64,000 bases of DNA from Phormidium tenue FACHB-1050. Lineage in GTDB: Bacteria; Cyanobacteriota; Cyanobacteriia; Pseudanabaenales; Pseudanabaenaceae. Positions 53,844-61,048 of the stretch are shown here, piece after piece. The notes beneath the pieces are model-generated. The model did no database searches. It saw only the letters and a list, made by a program, of their open reading frames with translations, and was not told the DNA's origin. How positions within the stretch are numbered: position 1 is the stretch's first letter; every line of letters starts with the position of its first letter. Both the position numbers and the translations under genes were made by a program. The stretch lies in NCBI RefSeq assembly GCF_014696925.1, contig NZ_JACJQY010000027.1, positions 1-64,000 of the forward strand, given 5' to 3'.

Positions 53844-54623
53844 ATGGGAAATTTTGGCAGTTGGCTAATTAAGCTTGGACAAAGTTGTTTACTGATCGGA
53901 CAAATCATCACCCATGTTTTGATCTATCGCCGCTTCCATTGGCGTAACACGATCGAGCAAATGTCGATAGTTGGTACAGAGTCACTGCTGATCACCTTGA
54001 TTACGGCTTCCTTTGTTGGTGCTGTCTTTACAATTCAAGTGGCGCGAGAATTTATTAACTTCGGCGCACAACAAGCGATTGGTGGGATTTTGGCGATCGC
54101 CTTAGCCCGTGAGTTAATCCCTGTACTTACAGCCGTAATTATTGCGGGACGTGTGGGTTCAGCTTTTGCTGCGGAAATTGGCACAATGCAAGTAACTGAG
54201 CAAATTGATGCACTCTACATTTTACGCACAAATCCTGTTGATTATCTGGCAACACCTCGCGCGATCGCTTGTTTGCTCATGCTACCTGTGCTCACAATTC
54301 TGGGATTCTTAACAGGTATGGCAGGTGGCTTATTTTTATCTCAAGCCATGTACGCAATTCCTTACAATATGTTTTTAAATTCTGTGCAGAATTTACTCAA
54401 ACCTTGGGATTTAATTGCTGCGCTAATCAAATCCAGTATTTTTGGAGTTTTAATTGCGGCGATCGGTACGACTTGGGGCTTAACCACCACAGGTGGCGCA
54501 AAAGGAGTGGGTGAGTCCACTACTACCGCAGTTGTTACTGCTTTACTGGCGATCTTTATCAGTAATTTCTTTTTATCGTGGGCGTTCTTTCAAGGTATTA
54601 GCTCAAGTCTAACGGGTTCATAG
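53844..54623 (+). CDS. MlaE-family ABC permease
   Basis: This 259-residue membrane protein is of the MlaE/TGD1 (DUF140) family, with EQMSIVGTESLLITLITASFVGAVFTIQ and RELIPVLTAVIIAGRVGSAFAAEIGTM. These permeases move phospholipids or related lipids between outer and inner membranes with an MlaF ATPase and MlaD binding protein. Neither partner gene is adjacent here. It is monocistronic and closed by a terminator at 54631. Confidence 0.93.
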   Translation: MGNFGSWLIKLGQSCLLIGQIITHVLIYRRFHWRNTIEQMSIVGTESLLITLITASFVGAVFTIQVAREFINFGAQQAIGGILAIALARELIPVLTAVIIAGRVGSAFAAEIGTMQVTEQIDALYILRTNPVDYLATPRAIACLLMLPVLTILGFLTGMAGGLFLSQAMYAIPYNMFLNSVQNLLKPWDLIAALIKSSIFGVLIAAIGTTWGLTTTGGAKGVGESTTTAVVTALLAIFISNFFLSWAFFQGISSSLTGS

Positions 54624-54630
54624 TGAATCT

Positions 54631-54664
54631 ATCAAAAAAGCCACGCTTTGCGTGGTTTTTTGAT
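54631..54664. terminator. Terminator of MlaE gene
   Basis: The stem CCACGC/GCGTGG extends into A and T runs (ATCAAAAAAG and TTTTTTGAT). It lies just before the convergent Uma2 stop and can serve both genes. Confidence 0.85.
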
Positions 54665-54669
54665 ATAAG

Positions 54670-55311
54670 TCATTGCTTGGATCTTAATTGGGCTTTTAGG
54701 ACGCGGAGCATTCTACTGGTTCCGAGTTTGATTGCTTGCTCTACTAGAGGAGGAATCAACTCAGTTATAGATAAATCTGGAAACACTAGGCTGTTATCTG
54801 TTGCAACATAGCGATCGCTTTGCAGAATGTGAATGGTTAACTTGCAATTGCTATAAATCCAGACTTCAGGCACAAGGATCGATTCGTAAGCTTTGAGAGC
54901 AGTTTTTGAGGTGACATCTGACTCAATTGCTAAATCTGGCGGTGGATAAATGGATAAGTCCATATTGGTACAATCGCGCACAAGGTCAGCATTTTGAATA
55001 TAAAAGCAAGTATCTGGCTCAACTCCAGCGATGTCTGGACGTTTGAAGGTAGTAGAGCCGAAGTCTTCCCAATCACGCTCCTGCATTTCTAAAATGGCTT
55101 TCACAATATCGGCAATAATCCGATGGGGACGTTCATGCAAAGCGAGGGGCGACATAATTTCTAGAGTTCCTCTGTAGTAAGTCATGCGGGTGTTGCGCTT
55201 TTCGCCTGCATCTACAAGAATTTGCTCAAAGTCTTGCCATGTTAGGTTGGGGATGCTAATTCGACTACCAGCACTAAGGGCGATCGCCTTTATAGGAGTT
55301 GTTATGCTCAT
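54670..55311 (-). CDS. Uma2-family nuclease in NERD operon
   Basis: This 213-residue DUF820/Uma2 protein has PDTCFYIQNADLV, PPDLAIESDVTS and ESILVPEVWIY as the PD-(D/E)XK-like core. The ATG at 55311 is chosen because AGGTGA lies just upstream. The GTG at 55320 would overlap the NERD stop. It is encoded directly after a NERD-domain protein, so two predicted nuclease folds are made from one transcript. Confidence 0.85.
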   Translation of the reverse strand: MSITTPIKAIALSAGSRISIPNLTWQDFEQILVDAGEKRNTRMTYYRGTLEIMSPLALHERPHRIIADIVKAILEMQERDWEDFGSTTFKRPDIAGVEPDTCFYIQNADLVRDCTNMDLSIYPPPDLAIESDVTSKTALKAYESILVPEVWIYSNCKLTIHILQSDRYVATDNSLVFPDLSITELIPPLVEQAIKLGTSRMLRVLKAQLRSKQ

Positions 55312-55316
55312 TTTGA

Positions 55317-56399
55317 TCACCTATTTGTCGAGGGATTAGTATGAAATAACTGGGAATTGCCACATTTTTCGCATTCACTAAAGAACTGCAAACCACTTTT
55401 TCTAATCTTGGCGCGATCGCCACAGGATGTACAGATATTTTTAATTGCCGTATTTTTACCGCAATCGTTACATTTAAAAAAGTAACTGTGAACATAGGCG
55501 ATCAATAGATTTGGACTTTGGCAATGGGAACAAGTGTTTGTTGAAGTCGGCTTCGCGGTTTTGATTATTGGCTTATGGCTAATGTCTGATTGCTGATGTT
55601 TGTTTGGAGTGATAGGAATAATCTTTTTCGGCTGTGATACTGGTTTGTCTGTGGTGATCGGTTTAGAAATTGAAGGATTTTTAACTGGCGAACTGATGGG
55701 AGTAGAAGTTATTGGCGTATTACTCACATCATTCAACTTAGCCTTAACCTTTAATGGCGTATGATTTGCCAACAAAAAAACACTAATTCTTGGAACTTCA
55801 TCCATGTCAAATAGATAGGCGGATTTTAAACTAAAGGTTAATAAGCTATCAATTTTGCGATATTCAGACACGATTTCTCTGACTTTATCAGGGATTTGAT
55901 CGGCTTTGCACACATTATTTAACTTGTCATTTTTGGGACGATTAATGATGCCAGAGTCGGAAATGGCAACTAATACGTCGATAGGCATCTTTGTAAAATG
56001 AGATTGCATCGTAAAAAGTACCTTATTTAGTAGCGTCTCAACATTAGACTCTAAATAATCCTTGATAAACTTTCCCTGTCTTTGAGCTTGCAAAATGGGT
56101 GAAGGCATTCCTTGCCAAGCATTATTAAACCAACGCTTCCACTCGCCGAGTTCATTCACCTCAACACGAGTTGTCACACTTTTACTCTCGATGATGATCA
56201 TTCCATATCGATGCAGAACTAAATGATCAATTTGGCAAGCATCCCCCGCTTTTTCAAAACGTAAATTATTAAAAATTAGAAACAGCGGATCGTCCTTAAA
56301 CTCACGTTTGAGATAAAAAGCTAACTGAGATTCGGCACGAAATCCCGCTTGTAGCAACGGATCATTTGTTTCAATAGGATCTAGCTCTTTAATAATCAT
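55317..56399 (-). CDS. NERD-domain protein with C-terminal zinc ribbons
   Basis: The protein (360 residues from the ATG at 56399) has an N-terminal NERD nuclease-related domain: GFRAESQLAFYLKREF, then NNLRFEKAGDACQIDHLVLH and GMIIIESKS. A Pro/Ser/Thr-rich linker follows, and then two or three zinc ribbons (CSHCQSPNLL, CNDCGKNTAI, CTSCGDRAKI, CEKCGNSQLF). The ribbons suggest nucleic-acid binding. The longer frame from 56465 begins inside a hairpin and is rejected. The gene precedes a Uma2 gene by five bases. Confidence 0.88.
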   Translation of the reverse strand: MIIKELDPIETNDPLLQAGFRAESQLAFYLKREFKDDPLFLIFNNLRFEKAGDACQIDHLVLHRYGMIIIESKSVTTRVEVNELGEWKRWFNNAWQGMPSPILQAQRQGKFIKDYLESNVETLLNKVLFTMQSHFTKMPIDVLVAISDSGIINRPKNDKLNNVCKADQIPDKVREIVSEYRKIDSLLTFSLKSAYLFDMDEVPRISVFLLANHTPLKVKAKLNDVSNTPITSTPISSPVKNPSISKPITTDKPVSQPKKIIPITPNKHQQSDISHKPIIKTAKPTSTNTCSHCQSPNLLIAYVHSYFFKCNDCGKNTAIKNICTSCGDRAKIRKSGLQFFSECEKCGNSQLFHTNPSTNR

Positions 56400-56438
56400 A
56401 ATTTTCTGAAACCCCCAAAACACTTTTAAACTTTTAAC

Positions 56439-56477
56439 AAAAAAGGGTGGATGCGCTTCGCGCATCCACCCTTTTTT
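56439..56477. terminator. Terminator of pnp
   Basis: A perfect 18-base stem (AAAAAAGGGTGGATGCGC and complement, loop TTC) lies just after the pnp stop with a T run on the pnp transcript. Confidence 0.85.
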
Positions 56478-56482
56478 GAAAT

Positions 56483-58627
56483 TTATTCAGCAGATGCGGC
56501 GGCAGCACGAGCAGCAGCAGCTTCATCAGGATGAATACCCAAACGAGTCAGGTTAAAGCGTCCGCGATTGTCAACTTCACGGATTTTAATCAAGACTTCA
56601 TCACCAACGGCAACTTCATCTTCGACTTTGCCCACACGACCTTCCGCCAATTGAGAAATATGCACCATTCCTTCCTTACCAGGGAGGAACTCCACAAATG
56701 CACCAATCGGAATAATGCGGGTGACCTTACCGAGATAGACATCGCCTGAACCAACGCGACGAGTCATGTTTTCGATGATCCGCTTGGCTTTGAGAGCACC
56801 TTCGCCACTCATCGACGAAATCATGACAGTGCCATCATCTTCAATGTCGATCTTGGCTCCAGTCTCTTCGGTAATGCCCTTGATGTTCTTCCCACCAGGA
56901 CCAATGATCATGCCGATTTGTTCAGGATCGATGCGAATCGTGAGTAAGCGTGGTGCATAGGGAGAGAGTTGCGGTCTTGGTGCAGAGAGCAATTCCAACA
57001 TCTTGCCCATGATGTGAGCGCGACCAGTCTTAGCTTGCATCACGGCTGCACGCACTGTATCCATAGAGATGCTAGTGATCTTCATGTCCATTTGCAGGGC
57101 GGTGATACCTGTATCCGTACCCGCAACCTTGAAGTCCATGTCGCCAAGGAAATCTTCAATACCTTGAATATCGGTGAGAATGCGAACTTCATCGCCTTCT
57201 TTGATCAAGCCCATCGCCACACCACTTACAGGTTTGGAGATCGGTACACCTGCATCCATCAGTGCAAGGGTAGAACCACAGACTGAACCCATCAAGGTCG
57301 AGCCGTTAGAAGATAAGACTTCCGATACTAGGCGCAGAACATAGGGGAATTCAGCTTTGGAGGGTAGGACGGGCAAAAGAGCGCGTTCAGCTAATGCACC
57401 GTGTCCTATTTCGCGACGACCAGCCGATCGCATTGGTCGTGCCTCACCAACTGAGTAGGGTGGGAAGTTGTAGTGGTGCATATAGCGCTTCTTCGCATCA
57501 GGATGCAAATCGTCCATTTCCTGTGCATCACCAGGTGTACCAAGGGTGGCGATCGTCAATACTTGGGTCAATCCACGATTGAATAAACCGCTACCATGGA
57601 CGCGAGGAATGACACTTACTTCTGTCCAGATCGGGCGCACTTCATCGAGTTTGCGTCCGTCAATCCGCACGTTCTGCTCGATTACCTGCAATCGCATCAG
57701 CTTTTTGGTGAGATCTTTATAAGTGGCACTGATTACTTTCTTGTCAGCAACCAATTTCACTGGATCTTCCTCTGGCAAGGCAGCGATCGCTTCTAAAAGC
57801 TCAGCCTTGATTGCATCAAGAGCCGCATCGCGTACATTGCGATCTTTTTCGCAGCTAGCAACTACTTGTGCAACTTTATCTTTAACCGTATTGGCAATAA
57901 AGTTTTCTAGGGTGGGATCGGTTACAGGGTTAACGATTTCGGGGAGAGCGAGTCCTAACTCTTGCAGCAAGTCAAGTTGAGCTTTGATGAGCTCCAGTAC
58001 GGCTTCATAACCAAAGTCGATCGCTTCGATCATGTCAGCTTCGGGCAGTTGATTAGCCCCAGCTTCCACCATGATGATGCCTTCAGCAGTACCAGCAACT
58101 ACCAGATCAAGGTCACCTGCCTCAACTTCTGCATAGGTAGGATTGATGATAAATTCATCGCCGACTAGACCAACACGCACACCAGCCATTGGCCCCATAA
58201 ATGGTAACCCTGCAATTAACGCAGCGATCGATGCACCAGTTACCGCTAAAACATCGGGTGGTGCTTTTTCATCGATCGCCATCGTTGTGGCAACAATCTG
58301 TACATCGTCACGCAACCAATTGGGGAATAAAGGACGCATGGGGCGATCGATTAGGCGGCAAGTGAGAGTTGCCTTTTCGGGTGGTCTACCTTCACGACGC
58401 AAGAATCCACCTGGAATCCGACCTGCTGCATACAGACGCTCTTCATAATCAACCAGCAGTGGTACAAAATCTACACCGTCACGAGCAGGACCTCTGGTCG
58501 CTGTCACTAAGATTGCAGTCTCTCCGCACTGGACTAATACTGAGCCGCCAGCTTGGGGTGCAAAAGTGCCAATTCTTAATTTAATTTCCCTGCCATAAAA
58601 AGGGATAATTTTTGTTACGGCATCCAT
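56483..58627 (-). CDS. pnp: Polyribonucleotide nucleotidyltransferase
   Basis: This 714-residue PNPase has two RNase PH cores, with [21 protein letters not shown] early and [16 protein letters not shown] in the second. A KH domain ([20 protein letters not shown]) and an S1 domain ([19 protein letters not shown]) follow. It degrades RNA 3' to 5' with phosphate. In cyanobacteria it also makes the RNA tails. Length and start are normal, and it is monocistronic. Confidence 0.97.
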   Translation of the reverse strand: MDAVTKIIPFYGREIKLRIGTFAPQAGGSVLVQCGETAILVTATRGPARDGVDFVPLLVDYEERLYAAGRIPGGFLRREGRPPEKATLTCRLIDRPMRPLFPNWLRDDVQIVATTMAIDEKAPPDVLAVTGASIAALIAGLPFMGPMAGVRVGLVGDEFIINPTYAEVEAGDLDLVVAGTAEGIIMVEAGANQLPEADMIEAIDFGYEAVLELIKAQLDLLQELGLALPEIVNPVTDPTLENFIANTVKDKVAQVVASCEKDRNVRDAALDAIKAELLEAIAALPEEDPVKLVADKKVISATYKDLTKKLMRLQVIEQNVRIDGRKLDEVRPIWTEVSVIPRVHGSGLFNRGLTQVLTIATLGTPGDAQEMDDLHPDAKKRYMHHYNFPPYSVGEARPMRSAGRREIGHGALAERALLPVLPSKAEFPYVLRLVSEVLSSNGSTLMGSVCGSTLALMDAGVPISKPVSGVAMGLIKEGDEVRILTDIQGIEDFLGDMDFKVAGTDTGITALQMDMKITSISMDTVRAAVMQAKTGRAHIMGKMLELLSAPRPQLSPYAPRLLTIRIDPEQIGMIIGPGGKNIKGITEETGAKIDIEDDGTVMISSMSGEGALKAKRIIENMTRRVGSGDVYLGKVTRIIPIGAFVEFLPGKEGMVHISQLAEGRVGKVEDEVAVGDEVLIKIREVDNRGRFNLTRLGIHPDEAAAARAAAASAE

Positions 58628-58788
58628 CTATAATCTACTTCCGTTTTGACTTTTTTCTCGTTATATATCTCGCAATGTTAGCACTGATGTAGTAGGGTCT
58701 GTCGTTTGTTAAGCGCGATCGCTACAAAAAATGAAGATATACGCTTTGTAGGTACTTCTAATCGACCATAAAGGCGATCCAGCAATTT

Positions 58789-58842
58789 AGTGGCGCGGCT
58801 TTGCCGCGCCACTCATCTCTAACTATCTCTTGCGTTGCTATA
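58789..58842. repeat. Decayed family A element, right part
   Basis: A hairpin AGTGGCGCGGC, loop TTT and complement is followed by AACTATCTCTTGCGTTGCTA, which is close to the right end at 7946-7965. The left end is eroded. The remaining 350-base gap between pnp and usp starts holds no supported gene. Confidence 0.6.
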
Positions 58843-58977
58843 AATTGCAGGATCGCATGTTAAAAATTAAGAAATTTAAATATTGTCAGGCTCTTTTACT
58901 TACTACAATGAAGTCAAGAAAGAAAAATTTCTTGAGTTTACAATCTCATATCTAAATTGCTGTGCTAGGTAGGAATT

Positions 58978-59367
58978 ATGTTTAAAACTGTTTTATTTCC
59001 TTTAAACAGAAGTCAAGAAACCCGCCAAGCTGTAGCCATAGTGATCGATCTCATTCAAAAATATCAGGCGCAGTTATATGTATTATCAGTTGCTGATCCT
59101 GAAGCTACTGACAGCGATCGCGCTTCATCTCAAGAACTAATTAAAGAAATGGAGGCTTACTTTGCGGAGGTGGGTATTACGATTAAAAGCAAAATGGCTG
59201 AGGGTAAAACCGCTTTTGTAATTTGTGACTTTGCTGATGAGATTAATGCCGATTTAATTGTGATGGGTTCGCGGGGAATGAGTTTGACCGAAGAGCATCC
59301 CGATGGCAGCAGTGTTAGCCAAAAAGTGATTAATCTTTCGCCTTGTCCAGTGTTGGTTGTTCCTTAA
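58978..59367 (+). CDS. Universal stress protein
   Basis: This 129-residue UspA-fold protein starts MFKTVLFPLNRSQETRQAV and ends with the ATP-binding-type motif LIVMGSRGMSLTE..GSVSQKVINLSPCPVLVVP. It may bind ATP. AGGA lies four bases before the ATG. It is monocistronic with a strong terminator. Confidence 0.92.
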   Translation: MFKTVLFPLNRSQETRQAVAIVIDLIQKYQAQLYVLSVADPEATDSDRASSQELIKEMEAYFAEVGITIKSKMAEGKTAFVICDFADEINADLIVMGSRGMSLTEEHPDGSSVSQKVINLSPCPVLVVP

Positions 59368-59396
59368 AAAAGGCGGCGCGAAGCGCCGCCTTTTTT
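59366..59396 (+). terminator. Terminator of usp gene
   Basis: The stem AAAAAAGGCGGCGC, loop GAA, complement ends in six T. It overlaps the stop codon. Confidence 0.9.
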
Positions 59397-59430
59397 ATAT
59401 TGGCTTGAGCGCAAAGGACTGTAAGCCAAT

Positions 59431-59460
59431 CGTAGAGGCAATTCATGAATTGCCTCTACG
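59431..59460. terminator. Perfect palindrome at cysteine desulfurase end
   Basis: A 30-base perfect palindrome (CGTAGAGGCAATTCA and complement) overlaps the cysteine desulfurase stop codon. With no loop and no T run it is more repeat-like than terminator-like. Confidence 0.6.
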
Positions 59461-60598
59461 ATTGACGGCTCAAAATTTGGTGTATTACTAAGGATGTCCA
59501 TTCAATATCAGCTTCATTGTTGGATTTACCTAGGGTGAGACGAATACTATTTCTGGCTTCCGTTGGTGAATATCCCATTTCTAAGAGGATCGGGCTTGGT
59601 TCGATCGCGCCACTACTACATGCCGAACCTGAACTGATGGCAAGCCCCGCGAAATTCATTTCGCGCACTAAGCGCCGACCATCGATATGTTTGTGATAAA
59701 AACTGAGGTGATGGGGCAATCTTTCTAAAGCGATCGCACCTGTAGGAATCAGATCAGGAATATCTGCAAGTAATGCGTATAGGCGATCTCGTAATCTTGT
59801 TAACCGCGCTGATTCAGATGCTAATTCCTGCTCGGCAAGTTCGGCAGCTAAACCTAAACCTGCGATCGCGGCAACAGCCTGTGTGCCTGAACGGTAGCCA
59901 CGCTCTTGTCCGCCGCCTTGGATTAAAGGAATTAGCGATCGCTTCTTAGTTGTGAGTGGATTGATATAAAGCGCTCCGATCCCTTGCAATCCATAAAATT
60001 TGTGAGCCGAAAGTGAAAGAAGATCAATTGGTAAAACTTGCACATCAATAGGCATTTTGCCGATCGCTTGCACCGCATCCGTATGGAATAACACATCAGC
60101 ATTACGACAAATTTGCCCTAATTTCTCAATCGGCTGGATCGTGCCAACTTCATTTTGGGCGGCGATAATCGATACCAGTACAGTATTAGGACGAAGGGCT
60201 TGAGCCAGATCTTTGGGATTAACGCAACCTTGGCGATCCACAGGTAAACGGGTGATTTCCCAGCCATGTTGTTCGAGATATTGGGCTGGTAGCCGTATTG
60301 CCGAATGCTCAACCGAGGAAATGATCATGTGCTGCGGTGTACGGTATTGCCGCGCAATTCCCATGATCACCGTATTGTCTGATTCTGTACCGCCAGACGT
60401 GAAGATAATCCCTTCAGGATCAGCGTTCAGCAAACTAGCTACTTGTAAGCGCGATCGCTCGATCGCCATAGTTGAGCGCTCGCCCCACTCATGCAGGCTA
60501 GAGGGATTGCCCCAATGCGATCGCATCACGTCCGCCATCAAGTCGATGACTTCTGGTCGTGCAGGGGTCGTAGCGCCATGATCTAGGTATATTTGCAT
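59456..60598 (-). CDS. Cysteine desulfurase (NifS/IscS family)
   Basis: This 380-residue PLP enzyme has the N-terminal YLDHGATTPARPEV, the PLP-lysine region LLSLSAHKFYGLQGIGALY and the active-site Cys loop SSGSACSSGAIEPS. It supplies sulfur for Fe-S clusters and thiolated tRNA. It stands alone, without isc or suf partners, as is usual for one of the several copies in cyanobacteria. Confidence 0.95.
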   Translation of the reverse strand: MQIYLDHGATTPARPEVIDLMADVMRSHWGNPSSLHEWGERSTMAIERSRLQVASLLNADPEGIIFTSGGTESDNTVIMGIARQYRTPQHMIISSVEHSAIRLPAQYLEQHGWEITRLPVDRQGCVNPKDLAQALRPNTVLVSIIAAQNEVGTIQPIEKLGQICRNADVLFHTDAVQAIGKMPIDVQVLPIDLLSLSAHKFYGLQGIGALYINPLTTKKRSLIPLIQGGGQERGYRSGTQAVAAIAGLGLAAELAEQELASESARLTRLRDRLYALLADIPDLIPTGAIALERLPHHLSFYHKHIDGRRLVREMNFAGLAISSGSACSSGAIEPSPILLEMGYSPTEARNSIRLTLGKSNNEADIEWTSLVIHQILSRQS

Positions 60599-60660
60599 AA
60601 AACAATTTTATCTTAATCGCTAGACCTCTTGCAAATTGGATAGATTGCTGCCTTGTAATA

Positions 60661-60757
60661 CCAATTCACGAAAGTGTAGCCACACTTTCGTGAATTAAGA
60701 ACCAAACCCTGTAAGGGTTTTAAAAACACAAAATGGCGGAGCCATTTTGTGTTTTGG
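60661..60757. repeat. Family D element (97 bp)
   Basis: It begins CCAATTCACGAAAGTG and ends TTTTGTGTTTTGG, flanked by TA on both sides. Length and sequence match the nested copy at 42889-42985. Confidence 0.75.
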
Positions 60758-60879
60758 TATAAAACTATGAATTGAAGCAAGTGACTGCTCAAATTTAATT
60801 TGCTAGAGGTTTAGCAAATTAAATTTGTCGTTAACTTTTTATGATTGTGCGAAAATATGTAATATAAAAAGCCTGCTGT

Positions 60880-61008
60880 CAGCAATTCTCAATCTAAAAA
60901 TCGGTTTTTTGAAAGTCCGTCGTTGCGGACTTTCAAAAAACCGATTGTAGTGTATCCAGCGCCGAACGCGCTAGATACACTACAATCGGTTTCATCATAA
61001 GAAGTCTG
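60880..61008. mobile_element. Decayed family C element
   Basis: The left end CAGCAATTCTCA is intact, and the right end is changed. The flanks GCCTGCTGT and GTCTGCTAT agree at 7 of 9 positions, as expected for an old 9-bp duplication. The two hairpins are in opposite order to the copy at 15856, and the variable one is built on AAACCGATTGTAGTGTATC rather than on the 15856 sequence. Confidence 0.65.
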
Positions 61009-61048
61009 GTCTGCTATGTCTGAGTAAGTAAATTTAGGGGTTAAGGAT

